Shown here one piece after another: positions 24,172 to 32,696 of a DNA stretch of 47,665 bases. Origin of the DNA: Thermoleophilia bacterium (GTDB taxonomy: Bacteria; Actinomycetota; Thermoleophilia; Gaiellales; Gaiellaceae). The position numbers and the translations under genes were made by a program. How positions within the stretch are numbered: the first letter of the stretch is position 1; every line of letters starts with the position of its first letter. A model generated the notes under the pieces. That model searched no databases. It was not told the origin of the DNA and saw only the letters and a list, made by a program, of their open reading frames with translations. The DNA is taken from assembly GCA_025934995.1 (NCBI GenBank), contig JAICWC010000009.1, positions 1-47,665 of the forward strand. The letters run 5' to 3'.

Positions 24172-24888
24172 GTGCGCGTCGCCGTCGTCTCGGACATCCA
24201 CGGCAATCTGGCGGCGCTCGAGGCGGTTCTCGCTGCGATCGACGCGAGCGCACCCGACGAGATCTGGTGCCTCGGCGACATCGTCGGGTACGGCGCGCGG
24301 CCGAACGAGTGCTGCGCGATCGTCCGCGAACGTGCAACGGTCTGTCTAGGCGGGAACCACGATCTCGCGGTGCGCGGGACGATCGATCTCACCGACTTCA
24401 GCGGCGACGCCGGGGTGGCAGCCGCCTGGACGAGAGGCGTGATCGACGCCGGGTCGCTCGCGTTCCTGCAGACGCTCGACGTGCAGGCGACGGCGCACGA
24501 AATCGCCCTCTATCACGGCAGCGCTCGCGATCCGGTCTGGGAGTACGTGCTTTCCGACGATGCCGCCGCGGTCACGTTGATGTTGACCGACGCGCCGACC
24601 GTGCTCGTCGGGCACAGCCACGTCGCGCTCGCCGTCTCGTCGGCGCTTGCAGGCGGCGTCGCGCCGGCGGGAACGACCGTCGATCTGGCGTCGGCCCGCT
24701 GGCTGCTCAACCCGGGCTCGGTCGGCCAGCCTCGCGACGGCGATCCGCGCGCCGCCTACCTCGCGCTCGATCTCGCTACCCACACCGCGTCGTTCGAGCG
24801 CATCGAGTACGACATCGCGCGCACGCAGGCCGAGATCCGCGGCGCCGGACTGCCAGAGGCGCTGGCGAAGCGCCTCGAAACGGGATGA
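24172..24888 (+). CDS. Metallophosphoesterase family protein
   Basis: A 238-aa calcineurin-like phosphoesterase. The metal-binding signatures appear in order: VSDIHGNLAAL (6-16), CLGDIVGYG, GGNHDLA, and VGHSHVAL, with the typical LLNPGSVGQPRDGDPRAAY ending. This is the YfcE/MJ0936-like branch with the GYGxxPNEC insertion seen in many actinobacterial and archaeal proteins. Natural substrate unknown. The stop overlaps the next start as ATGA. Confidence 0.9.
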   Translation: MRVAVVSDIHGNLAALEAVLAAIDASAPDEIWCLGDIVGYGARPNECCAIVRERATVCLGGNHDLAVRGTIDLTDFSGDAGVAAAWTRGVIDAGSLAFLQTLDVQATAHEIALYHGSARDPVWEYVLSDDAAAVTLMLTDAPTVLVGHSHVALAVSSALAGGVAPAGTTVDLASARWLLNPGSVGQPRDGDPRAAYLALDLATHTASFERIEYDIARTQAEIRGAGLPEALAKRLETG

Positions 24889-25283
24889 AGGCGCTCGCCG
24901 CGGTCGCGCTGCTGCTCGTCGCCGGCTGTGGCGCCGCGCGCCCCGCTCCACCCCGCGTCCCGAAGCTTCCGCACGCACTCGCGAGCGCGTGGCGCGCGCA
25001 GGCCGACGGTGTTGCCGCCGCCCTCGACGCAGGCGACGGCTGCCTCGCGCAGCAGCGTGCCGTCGCGCTACGCGCCTCGGTGATCGACGCGGTCAACGCG
25101 CGACGGGTACAGCCGCGCTTCGAGGAGACGCTGGTCGGCGCGGTCAACGACCTCGCGGCACGCATCTCCTGCGTGCCGCCGGCTCCGGCCCCGCCGGCAC
25201 CGCCTGCGCCGCCTGCACCGCACGAAGGGCACGGTCACGGGCACGACCATCACAAACACGGCAAGCACGGAGACGGCGATTGA
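24885..25283 (+). CDS. Lipoprotein with His-rich C-terminus
   Basis: A 132-aa protein with a lipobox LVAGC (C15) after a short hydrophobic signal, so it is probably lipid-anchored outside the membrane. The middle is Ala-rich helical with two isolated Cys. The C-terminus has a (PPA)n-type linker then HEGHGHGHDHHKHGKHGDGD, a clear candidate for binding Zn, Ni or Cu. No family recognised. It overlaps both neighbours by 4 nt, so it belongs to the phosphoesterase-lipoprotein-pseudokinase operon. Confidence 0.78.
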   Translation: MKALAAVALLLVAGCGAARPAPPRVPKLPHALASAWRAQADGVAAALDAGDGCLAQQRAVALRASVIDAVNARRVQPRFEETLVGAVNDLAARISCVPPAPAPPAPPAPPAPHEGHGHGHDHHKHGKHGDGD

Positions 25284-26005
25284 TCGCCGGCCGCTACGAG
25301 CCGCTCGAGAACGGCCTCGCGCGCGACACCGAGCTCGATCGAATCGTGCGCATCCGCTGGATAACGACGCGGGACGAGGTCGACGATCCGCGCCTCTCCG
25401 ATCCCAGCGTCGTGCGCGTCTTCGACATCGGCGAGCACGAGGGACGGCGCTTCGCGGCCATCGAGTACGTCGACGGCCTGCCGCTCGCGCTGCGCGCGCC
25501 GATCGAGCTCGACGAGGCAGTCATCCTCGGTACGCACGCGGCCCGTGCGCTCGTGAACGCGCATGCGCTCGGGCTCGTGCATGCCGGCGAGCTGATCGTT
25601 CGCGACGACGGCGTCCCGAAGCTGAGCGGCTTTCGTCCAGGTGCGCCGGGAGACGACGTGCGCGCGCTCGCGCAGGCGCTGAACGACACGTCGCCCGACC
25701 TCCCGCGCCTGCGCGCGGAGACGCCGCAGGAGTTGGTCCGCGAGCTCCGCGCCGTCCGACCGGCCGCGGCAGAGACCGTGCCCTTCACACCGATCGCAGC
25801 GCCGCGCCGCCGTGCTCGCCTGTCGCTCGTGCTCGTCGCGATCGCCGTGCTCGCACTCGCCGTCGGTCTGACCGCGGCGTTCGATCAGGGCTCGAAGCCG
25901 AAGCCGCGTCCGATCGCGCGTGTGACTCCTGTTGCGCCCGGGGCGAACGCCGCGCAGGAAGCGCGGAACCTCAGTGCGTGGCTGAGTCGCTACTCGACAC
26001 GCTGA
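25280..26005 (+). CDS. Membrane-anchored protein-kinase-like pseudokinase
   Basis: A 241-aa protein that looks like a shrunken Hanks-type kinase. It opens with IAGRYEPLE (compare the LxGRYelle start of PknB-type kinases), keeps FAAIEYVDGLPLA (hinge-like) and HALGLVHAGELIVRDDGVPKLSGF, which aligns to the HRDLKPxNILxxxxGxxKLxDFG block. The catalytic Asp is lost (HAG, 101-103) and DFG became SGF (116-118). A Pro-rich linker, a basic RRRAR stop and a membrane helix (181-200) follow, then a short extracytoplasmic tail. It is therefore probably a non-catalytic scaffold or sensor. TTG start overlapping the lipoprotein stop. It overlaps the convergent sigma factor gene by 35 nt. Confidence 0.72.
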   Translation: MIAGRYEPLENGLARDTELDRIVRIRWITTRDEVDDPRLSDPSVVRVFDIGEHEGRRFAAIEYVDGLPLALRAPIELDEAVILGTHAARALVNAHALGLVHAGELIVRDDGVPKLSGFRPGAPGDDVRALAQALNDTSPDLPRLRAETPQELVRELRAVRPAAAETVPFTPIAAPRRRARLSLVLVAIAVLALAVGLTAAFDQGSKPKPRPIARVTPVAPGANAAQEARNLSAWLSRYSTR

Positions 26006-26570
26006 CCGGCGGCTCGTCGTGCAGGAAGATGCCCTCCCGCGCGAGCGCGAGCTGGACGTCTTCGCGAGCCTTGTAGATCCGCCACTTGACGGTGGCGAGC
26101 GTCACCTCGAGCGCGTCCGCGATCTCTGTATAGGAAAGGCCGACGATGTCGCGGAGGAGCAGCGCCATCTTCAGGTCGACGTTGAGGTTCTCGACCGCGC
26201 GCCACACGGCGTCGATCGCCTCCATCCGCTCGAACGGGGCGTCCACGACCTCGAGGTGGGGCGCGTCGTCGATCTGGACGACCGCACGCGGACGGCGCTC
26301 GACCGCGCGCAGCTCGTCGAGAACGCGGTTCTTCGTCACCTGGAACAGCCAGGTGGTGAACTTCGACCGCAGCGAGAACTTCGGCAGGCCCTGGAAGACG
26401 CGCAGGAACACCTCCTGCGTCAGGTCCTCCGCGAGCGACCGGTCACCGACCAGGCGCAGCACGTAGTTGAACACCGGCACCTGATATGCGCGCACGATCA
26501 ACGAGAACGCGCGCTCATCTCCGCGCTGAGCCTTCCGCAGGACTCCGAAGTCAGGCTGTGGCAGTGACAA
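25971..26570 (-). CDS. ECF-type RNA polymerase sigma factor
   Basis: A 199-aa sigma factor: region 2 is AFSLIVRAYQVPVFNYVLRLVGDRSLAEDLTQEVFLRVFQGL followed by the melting helix KFTTWLFQVTKNRVLDELR; region 4 is LLLRDIVGLSYTEIADALEVTLATVKWRIYKAREDVQ. It directs RNA polymerase to a regulon that cannot be inferred here. No anti-sigma gene is obvious next to it. It starts 9 nt after gpmI on the same strand and may be read through from the glycolytic operon. Confidence 0.92.
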   Translation of the reverse strand: MSLPQPDFGVLRKAQRGDERAFSLIVRAYQVPVFNYVLRLVGDRSLAEDLTQEVFLRVFQGLPKFSLRSKFTTWLFQVTKNRVLDELRAVERRPRAVVQIDDAPHLEVVDAPFERMEAIDAVWRAVENLNVDLKMALLLRDIVGLSYTEIADALEVTLATVKWRIYKAREDVQLALAREGIFLHDEPPVSVSSSDSATH

Positions 26571-26579
26571 GGCGCACCA

Positions 26580-28025
26580 TCATATCCGCGTAATCAGCGA
26601 TTTCCCCGTCATTTGTAAGGGCTGGGCAAAACCCAAAAGGTCGAGGACCGTGGGTGCGACATCGGATAATTCGCCGCCCTCCCGCATCCCCACATCAGGA
26701 TCCGTCAGGATCGCCGGGACGAGGTTGGTCGTATGTGCGGTGTGCGGGCTGACCCCGTCCGGCTCGAGCAGCACTTCGGCGTTGCCGTGGTCGGCGATCA
26801 CGAGACAGACGCCGCCGGCACGCTCGGTCGCCGCCACGACGCGGCCGAGGCAGCGGTCGGTCGTCTCGACGGCCTCGACGACCGCGGAGACGACACCCGT
26901 GTGGCCGACCATGTCGGGGTTCGCGAAGTTGATGACCGCGAAGCCGTAGCCCGCCCCGATCCGCGACTCGAACTCGCCCGTCAGCTCCTCGGCCGACATC
27001 TCGGGCTTGAAGTCGTAGCTCGGGACGTCGCGCGGCGACGGTACGAGCACTCGGTCCTCGCCGTCGTGGTCCTCCTCGCGTCCACCGTTGAAGAAGTACG
27101 TGACGTGCGCGTACTTCTCCGTCTCGGCCGTGTGCAGCTGCCGCACATGGTGTTGTTCGAGAACGTCGGCGAGAACCATTTCCACGGGCTGCTCCGGGAA
27201 CGCGACGGGGAATGCGAAATCCTCTCGGTACTTCGTCATCGTCGTCAGGTCGGTTTTCAGCTCGCCGAGCTTCTCGCACAGCTGCCGGGCGCGGTCGGGA
27301 CGGAAGTTGAAGAAGATCGCCGCGTCCGTCGTCGGGTCGAGGCGTGGGCGGCCGTCGATCACGGTCGGCGGGATGAACTCGTCGGTGATGCCGTCGTCGT
27401 AGCTCGCCTGCACCGCCTGGAGCGGGTCGGCAGCGTGCGGCCCCGTCCCCTGCACGATTGCGTCGACCGCGAGCTGCGTCCGCTCCCACCGCTTGTCGCG
27501 GTCCATGGCGTAGTAGCGGCCGGCGACGGTCGCGATGCGGTCGATCGGCAGCTCTGCGAGATCGTGGACGGCCGCGTGCGGCGAGACGTCGCGGCCGTCG
27601 GTGAAGGCGTGGATCCACGTCTTCTCCGGCGCGAACGTCATCAGCGCCTGCACGTGCTCGATGTGGGAGTGGACGCCGCCGTGCGAGACGAGCCCGAGCA
27701 GGTGCACGTTCTTCCCCCGCTCGAACGCTGCGGCGAGGTTCGGGCTCGCGAAGAAGCTCCCGTCTGCGATCGCCCGGTTCACGCGCTGGAAGTCCTGGTC
27801 GAGGATGCGGCCGGAGCCGATCGTCAGGTGGCCGACCTCCGAGTTGCCCATCTGCCCGGGCGGCAGACCAACCGCCTCGCCCGAAGCGGCGAGCCGCGTG
27901 TGCGGGAACTCGCGCCACAGCCGATCGAACACCGGCGTGTCCGCGAGCTCGACCGCGTTCCCCGGACCGGCGGGAGCGCAGCCCCAGCCGTCGAGGATGA
28001 CGAGGGTTACGAGCCGGCGCGACAA
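26580..28025 (-). CDS. gpmI: 2,3-bisphosphoglycerate-independent phosphoglycerate mutase
   Basis: It interconverts 3- and 2-phosphoglycerate. The 481-aa protein starts LVTLVILDGWG and has the nucleophile in GQMGNSEVGH (S62), FTDGRDVSP, the FFNFRPDRARQ block, and the metal motifs VINFANPDMVGHTG and VIADHGNAE. It is slightly shorter than the usual 510 aa. No ATG or GTG is suitably placed; I choose a TTG (MSRRLVTLV) 19 nt inside the tpiA end. The track's longer ORF reads through tpiA out of frame. Confidence 0.94.
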   Translation of the reverse strand: MSRRLVTLVILDGWGCAPAGPGNAVELADTPVFDRLWREFPHTRLAASGEAVGLPPGQMGNSEVGHLTIGSGRILDQDFQRVNRAIADGSFFASPNLAAAFERGKNVHLLGLVSHGGVHSHIEHVQALMTFAPEKTWIHAFTDGRDVSPHAAVHDLAELPIDRIATVAGRYYAMDRDKRWERTQLAVDAIVQGTGPHAADPLQAVQASYDDGITDEFIPPTVIDGRPRLDPTTDAAIFFNFRPDRARQLCEKLGELKTDLTTMTKYREDFAFPVAFPEQPVEMVLADVLEQHHVRQLHTAETEKYAHVTYFFNGGREEDHDGEDRVLVPSPRDVPSYDFKPEMSAEELTGEFESRIGAGYGFAVINFANPDMVGHTGVVSAVVEAVETTDRCLGRVVAATERAGGVCLVIADHGNAEVLLEPDGVSPHTAHTTNLVPAILTDPDVGMREGGELSDVAPTVLDLLGFAQPLQMTGKSLITRI

Positions 28026-28681
28026 ATCGCGACGAAGCTGTCGATGTCGAGCGACGCGCCCCCGACGAGCGCGCCGTCGACATCGGGCTGCGCGAGGAGC
28101 TCGGCTGCATTGTCCGGCTTGACGCTCCCGCCGTACAGGACGGGTAGATCGAGGAGCGACTTGATGAATGCGTGCGCGTCCTGGGCGAGATCCGGCGTCG
28201 CTGTTTTCCCGGTTCCGATCGCCCACACCGGCTCGTATGCGATCACGAGGTTGTCGTGGGTGCCGCAGAGATCGCGGACGGACTCGACCTGGACGCGCAG
28301 CACGGTCTCGGTGTCCCCCGATTCGCGCTGCTCCCACGTCTCGCCGACGCATGCGATCACCGCGAGCCCGGCACCCAGCGCCGCGTGCGCGCGGCGCGCC
28401 ACCCCGAGATCCGTCTCGCCGAAGTACAGACGGCGCTCGGAATGGCCCACGATCGCGCCGGTGACGCCGAGCGACTGCAGCATCGGCGCCGAGATCTCCC
28501 CGGTGAACGCGCCTTCGTTCTCCCAGTGGACGTTCTGCGCATACGTCGTCAGTCCGGCCTCGACGCACTCACGCAGCCGTGTGTAGGGCGGGGCGACGAC
28601 GTGCGGCAGGTCTCCGAGCGCCGCGCGCAGGGCGCGCGGGTCCGGGCCGTCGAACATCTTCCAGTTGCCTGCGACGATCAC
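28007..28681 (-). CDS. tpiA: Triosephosphate isomerase (short form)
   Basis: It interconverts dihydroxyacetone phosphate and glyceraldehyde-3-phosphate. Active-site motifs are present: GNWKM (K8), VGHSERR (His), AYEPVWAIGTGKTA (Glu) and the phosphate-binding LYGGSVKPDNAAEL. At 224 aa it is clearly shorter than the usual ~250, with short loops rather than a missing domain. The GTG start overlaps the pgk stop as GTGA. It is third in gap-pgk-tpiA-gpmI. Confidence 0.95.
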   Translation of the reverse strand: MIVAGNWKMFDGPDPRALRAALGDLPHVVAPPYTRLRECVEAGLTTYAQNVHWENEGAFTGEISAPMLQSLGVTGAIVGHSERRLYFGETDLGVARRAHAALGAGLAVIACVGETWEQRESGDTETVLRVQVESVRDLCGTHDNLVIAYEPVWAIGTGKTATPDLAQDAHAFIKSLLDLPVLYGGSVKPDNAAELLAQPDVDGALVGGASLDIDSFVAICRAGS

Positions 28682-29721
28682 GAGGGGATCACTGCGACGC
28701 CGGGTAGCTCTTTTCCTTCCAGGAGCTCGAGCGACGCGCCGCCGCCGGTCGAGACCCACGAGACCTGGTCGGCGAGCTCGGCCTCGTTGAGCGCGCGCAC
28801 GGAGTCGGCGCCGCCGACGACGCTGAACGCCTGCCTGTTCGCGGCGACCGCCTGGGCGACGGCCGCCGTCCCGGCGGCGAAGCGCGGCCATTCGAACACG
28901 CCCATCGGCCCGTTCCAGAAGATCGTGCGGGCGTCGGCGAGCTTCGCTGCGAAGCGGTTGCGCGTCTCCGGGCCGATGTCGAGCCCGAGCCAGCCGTCCG
29001 GGAGATCCTCGACCGCGTAGACGCCGAACTCGGCATCGGCGGCGAACTCGGCCGCGCCGACGACGTCCGACGGCAGCTCGACCTCGAAGTCGAGCGGGTT
29101 CTCGACGCGCAGCTGCTCGGCCATCTTGCCGCCGATCAACACCGTGTCGGCGCGTCCGCCGAGGTTCTGCAGCACGCCGAGCTTGTCGTCGACCTTCGAC
29201 CCGCCGCTGATCAGGACGAACGGCCGCTCGACGTCGCCGAGCAGGCGGCCGAGATGCTCGAGCTCGTCGAGCAGGAGCAGGCCGGCGTACGCCGGGAGAA
29301 GGCGCGCTACCGCCTCCGTCGAGCTGTGCGCACGATGCGCGGAGCCGAACGCGTCGTCGACGTAGAGGTCGCACCCGTCGGCGAGCTCGCGCGCGAATGC
29401 CTCGTCGTTCTTCGTCTCCCCCGGGTTGAACCGTGTGTTCTCGAGCACGCGCACCCGGTCGTCGGCGACGAGCTCGGCCACGCGTGCGGCGACGGGCGCC
29501 ATCGCGTAGTCCTCGTCGTAGCCCTTCGGGCGGCCCAGGTGCGAGCAGACGCGCACCTCTTCCGCATCCCTGTCGAGCAGGAGGCGCAGCGTCGGCAGCG
29601 ATGCACGGATCCGCGTGTCGTCGGCGACCTTGCCCCCGTCGAGCGGCACGTTGAGGTCGGCCCGGACCAGCACGACCTTGCCGGCGACGTCGGCGTCGCG
29701 GACCGACCGGGGCAGCCTCAT
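28678..29721 (-). CDS. pgk: Phosphoglycerate kinase (compact)
   Basis: It transfers phosphate between 1,3-bisphosphoglycerate and ADP. Family motifs: VLVRADLNVPL, CSHLGRPKG, LENTRFNPGETKND, YVDDAFGSAHRAHSS, ISGGSKVDDKLGVL and FWNGPMGVFE, with the C-terminal VVGGADSVRALN and STGGGASLELLEG. At 347 aa it is about 45 residues below the typical bacterial length; most savings are in the N-terminal half. The ATG follows the gap stop directly. Confidence 0.96.
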   Translation of the reverse strand: MRLPRSVRDADVAGKVVLVRADLNVPLDGGKVADDTRIRASLPTLRLLLDRDAEEVRVCSHLGRPKGYDEDYAMAPVAARVAELVADDRVRVLENTRFNPGETKNDEAFARELADGCDLYVDDAFGSAHRAHSSTEAVARLLPAYAGLLLLDELEHLGRLLGDVERPFVLISGGSKVDDKLGVLQNLGGRADTVLIGGKMAEQLRVENPLDFEVELPSDVVGAAEFAADAEFGVYAVEDLPDGWLGLDIGPETRNRFAAKLADARTIFWNGPMGVFEWPRFAAGTAAVAQAVAANRQAFSVVGGADSVRALNEAELADQVSWVSTGGGASLELLEGKELPGVAVIPS

Positions 29722-30750
29722 CTACGCAGCGACGGCAGCAGGCATCGTCTCGGCGATCTTCGCGACGAGATCGACGAGTCGGCAGCTGTAGCCCCACTCG
29801 TTGTCGTACCAGCCGAAGACCTTGACGAGCGGCCCGTTCACCATCGTCAGCTGACTGTCGAAGATCGACGAGTAGGACGAGTGGACGATGTCCGTCGAGA
29901 CGATCGGCTCGTCCGTGTACTGGAGGATGCCTTCGAAGTCGCCACTGTCGGCCTTCGAGCGAAACAGCTCGTTGACGGCGTCCTTGTCGGTCTGCCCGGC
30001 CACCTCGACGACCAGGTCGACGACGGAGCCGGTCGGGACCGGTGCGCGCATCGACATGCCGTCGACCTTGCCCTTGAGGTCCGGCAGGACGAGGCCGATC
30101 GCGCGAGCTGCACCCGTCGACGTCGGAATCAGGTTGATCGCGGCCGCCCGGGCGCGGCGGAGGTCGGGGTGCGGCAGGTCGAGCGTTCGCTGATCGTTCG
30201 TATAGGCGTGAATCGTGGTCATGAACCCGCGCTCGATCGTGTAGGCCTCGTGCAGCACCTTCGCGAGCGGCGCGACGCAATTGGTCGTGCACGACGCATT
30301 GGAGATGATGCTGTGCCGCTCCGGGTCGTAGTCGCGGCCGTTGACGCCGAGAACGAGGGTGATGTCGGGATCCGTCGCGGGCGCGGAGATGACGACCTTC
30401 TTGGCGCCGGCCTCGAGATGCTTCTCGGCCGACGCGCGATCGGTGAAGAGGCCCGTCGACTCGATCGCGACGTCGACGCCGAGCTCGCCCCACGGCAGCT
30501 CGGCGGGATCCTTGATCGACACGAACTGGATGCGGTGCTCGCCGGCCTGGATCCAGTCCTCCCCATGCGTCACCTCGAGGCCGAGCGGCCCGAGCGTGGA
30601 GTCGTACTTCAGCAGGTGAGCCATCGTCGTCGTGTCGCCGATGTCGTTCGCCGCCACGAGCTCGAAGTTCCCGCCGCGCTCCACGTGGGCGCGGAAGAAG
30701 TTCCGCCCGATCCGGCCGAAGCCGTTGATCCCGACCCTGATCTTCGCCAT
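29722..30750 (-). CDS. gap: Glyceraldehyde-3-phosphate dehydrogenase, type I
   Basis: It oxidises glyceraldehyde-3-phosphate with phosphate and NAD+. The 342-aa protein has the Rossmann start IRVGINGFGRIGRNFFR, an acidic residue in AANDIGD (D36) that indicates NAD preference, the catalytic SNASCTTNC (C154) and WYDNEWGYSCRLVDL near the end. I choose the ATG of MAKIRVG; the track adds three residues from an upstream TTG-like start. It is the first gene of gap-pgk-tpiA-gpmI. Confidence 0.96.
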   Translation of the reverse strand: MAKIRVGINGFGRIGRNFFRAHVERGGNFELVAANDIGDTTTMAHLLKYDSTLGPLGLEVTHGEDWIQAGEHRIQFVSIKDPAELPWGELGVDVAIESTGLFTDRASAEKHLEAGAKKVVISAPATDPDITLVLGVNGRDYDPERHSIISNASCTTNCVAPLAKVLHEAYTIERGFMTTIHAYTNDQRTLDLPHPDLRRARAAAINLIPTSTGAARAIGLVLPDLKGKVDGMSMRAPVPTGSVVDLVVEVAGQTDKDAVNELFRSKADSGDFEGILQYTDEPIVSTDIVHSSYSSIFDSQLTMVNGPLVKVFGWYDNEWGYSCRLVDLVAKIAETMPAAVAA

Positions 30751-31082
30751 GAGCAACAAGCCTTTCCGTCGTCTTTGGACGGGATGCTAATCGTGAGCCC
30801 GCGCCGGCCGCGACCGACCTGCGCGGGCGCGTCCTCTCGGGCGAGATCGACGTGTTGGCTCACATTCCCCCCGAAGCGGAGCGCGCGAGCGGGCGACAGC
30901 TCTTACGGCGGGCGGACCGGGAAGCTCCGAGGACGACCCTCCCGGCCCTTTCCTGTGCCCGATATCGCGACGTCGGACGGGGTCTGAATCCTCCGCCGGA
31001 CAGGCACAGCACCCGCCGTTGTCGAGTATGACGACGCCCCGAAATCTCCGCTAGACGAATTGAAAGTGGTACCCATCGCTTC
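30751..31082. other. Intergenic region between gap (minus) and a small membrane gene (plus)
   Basis: About 330 nt without a credible gene; listed ORFs over it are shadows. It should hold the promoter of the glycolytic operon and of the divergent small gene. GGAAAGG lies upstream of gap as a ribosome-binding site. I cannot fix a promoter with confidence. Confidence 0.6.
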
Positions 31083-31376
31083 ATGACGATCGTGCTCGCG
31101 TGGTTCCTGCTCGCAGCCGTCCTCGGCTGGCTCGGGATCGCCGTCTGGTTGTCCGCGCGCGGCGAGATGCGTTGGCGGCTCGATCTCTTCGCGGCGATCG
31201 GCCTCGTGGGCCTGCCGCTCTTCGTCGTCTACTTCGGCGCGCGCCGGGACCTGACGGTGACCGGTTCCGTCTTCGCTCTCGTTGCGTGGCTCGCGTTCGT
31301 CGCGCTGCTGCGGTGGGTCAAGCGTCCGCGAGCTCGACCAGACGACGCAGACGACGGTACGCCGACGCCTTCGTGA
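31083..31376 (+). CDS. Small membrane protein, hypothetical
   Basis: A 97-aa protein with three predicted membrane helices: IVLAWFLLAAVLGWLGIAVWL, WRLDLFAAIGLVGLPLFVVYFG and LTVTGSVFALVAWLAFVALLRW, followed by a basic-then-acidic hydrophilic tail (KRPRARPDDADDGTPTPS). No family recognised. It is divergent from gap and its 3' end overlaps whiA in antisense by 59 nt. Confidence 0.65.
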   Translation: MTIVLAWFLLAAVLGWLGIAVWLSARGEMRWRLDLFAAIGLVGLPLFVVYFGARRDLTVTGSVFALVAWLAFVALLRWVKRPRARPDDADDGTPTPS

Positions 31377-32217
31377 GCTTCGTGCGGCGCGCAAGCTCGG
31401 CGGTCGATGCCGTGGGCAGGCGCAGCCGCAGCTCCGCGAGCTCGCGCAGGTCGTCCGGCAGCGCGTCGAGATCGAGCGCGCGCAGCGCCTCGATCTGCAT
31501 TCGCGCAGCGCGGCTCGTGCGCACGAGATTCGCGTGATCGGCGTTCGCCAGCCGGTTCGCGTCGGCACGGATCGCCGACACGACCGAGCTCTCCTCGAGC
31601 GCGATCACGGTGTCCCCTGCCCCGGCAGCTGCGAGCACGTCGGCGATCGGGTCGATTCCCTTTGCGTACGCGACAGCGTGCCCGCGGCGCTGCAGCACCT
31701 TCAACTCCGCCCCTTCCTTCGCAGCGACGTCGGCGACGAAGCGCGCGCCTTCCGGCTCGGCGGTGCGGATCTCGAGATGCGGATCGCGCGGCCCGCTCAA
31801 CGACCCGGCACCGAGCAGCGCGCCGCGCAGGTACGCGCCGCGACAGCAGCGGCGCGCCAACACTCTCTGCGGCGGCCGCTCGAGCGGCCGGTGCGACGAG
31901 TCGAGCACGCCGGCGCGATGCAACACCTCGTACGCATGTTGCGCGCCGTCGACGTGCAACTGGAAGCGCGTTCCCCGGCCGAATGCGTGTTGCTGGTACG
32001 TGCGGATCTCCGAGTCGACGCTGAACGCGCGCAAGAGCGCGAAGCCGCGGCGGGCGACCGCGCTGCTCGCAAGGTCGAGGTGGAGTGCGATCTCTCCACG
32101 CCCGCGTAGGTGGACGCTGCCGGCGACGTGGAAGAGACCCGAGAGCTCGGCGAGCCGGTCGCAGTCAGCTTCCGGCGCGATCGACGCGAGCTCGTTGCGG
32201 AGGTCCTCAGACAGCAC
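31318..32217 (-). CDS. whiA: WhiA sporulation/cell-division regulator homologue
   Basis: A 299-aa WhiA, the DNA-binding protein built from a LAGLIDADG-homing-endonuclease-like N-terminal domain and a C-terminal helix-turn-helix. The N-terminal part (LSGLFHVAGSVHL..., RGAYLRGALLGAGSLSGP) and the signature NRLANADHANLVRTSRAARMQIEALRAL, then LRLRLPTASTAELARRTKLTKASAYRRLRRLVELA, match. It controls division and sporulation genes in Streptomyces and is universal in Actinobacteria and Firmicutes. The GTG start overlaps ogt by 11 nt. The usual rapZ/yvcK neighbours are absent, but gap-pgk-tpiA still follows. Confidence 0.94.
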   Translation of the reverse strand: MLSEDLRNELASIAPEADCDRLAELSGLFHVAGSVHLRGRGEIALHLDLASSAVARRGFALLRAFSVDSEIRTYQQHAFGRGTRFQLHVDGAQHAYEVLHRAGVLDSSHRPLERPPQRVLARRCCRGAYLRGALLGAGSLSGPRDPHLEIRTAEPEGARFVADVAAKEGAELKVLQRRGHAVAYAKGIDPIADVLAAAGAGDTVIALEESSVVSAIRADANRLANADHANLVRTSRAARMQIEALRALDLDALPDDLRELAELRLRLPTASTAELARRTKLTKASAYRRLRRLVELADA

Positions 32218-32671
32218 CCTCGAGCTCCAACAGGCGCCTCTTGTAGGACACGCCGTGCGAGCCGTACGAGCCGAGCCCGCCGGCGCTGACGACGCGGTGG
32301 CACGGGACGAAGAGCCCGAGCCGGTTGCGCGCGCAGAAGCTGCCTGCGGCACGCGCGGCGCCGGGCGACCCCGCGAGGGCCGCCAGCTCGCCGTAGGTCA
32401 CCGTCTCGCCGCGCGGCACCGCCCGGAGCGCGTGCGCGCAGCGCTCGAGGAACGGCGTCTCGTATTCGAGGTCGAGAGGCACGTCGGACAAGCTGACGTC
32501 TGCGCCCGCGAAGTACCGCTGGAGGAGCTTCGCGTACGGGTGCGCTACCCGGTTGCCCTGCAACCGCGCTGCAGATCTGGGGAGCTCGTGCCACACGACG
32601 ACTTCGCCGTCGAGCCACAGCTCGCCGACGCCCCAGCCGTCCGCCTCGTAGGCGACCCGCGTCACGCCCAT
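32207..32671 (-). CDS. ogt: Methylated-DNA--protein-cysteine methyltransferase
   Basis: A 154-aa suicide repair protein that removes alkyl groups from O6-alkylguanine in DNA. The active-site motif PCHRVV (C124) follows the typical helix GSPGAARAAGSFCARNRLGLFV, with GETVTYGELAALAG before it and the family ending GGLGSYGSHGVSYKRRLLELEGA after it. The N-terminal domain is short, as in Ogt. It is translationally coupled to whiA. Confidence 0.94.
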   Translation of the reverse strand: MGVTRVAYEADGWGVGELWLDGEVVVWHELPRSAARLQGNRVAHPYAKLLQRYFAGADVSLSDVPLDLEYETPFLERCAHALRAVPRGETVTYGELAALAGSPGAARAAGSFCARNRLGLFVPCHRVVSAGGLGSYGSHGVSYKRRLLELEGAV

Positions 32672-32696
32672 CGACCCTCAGTCTAGGATCGACGGC

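Noticed and set aside
28007-30493. 828-aa minus-strand ORF
   Set aside because: tpiA occupies only its end; the remainder is pgk and gap in a wrong frame.
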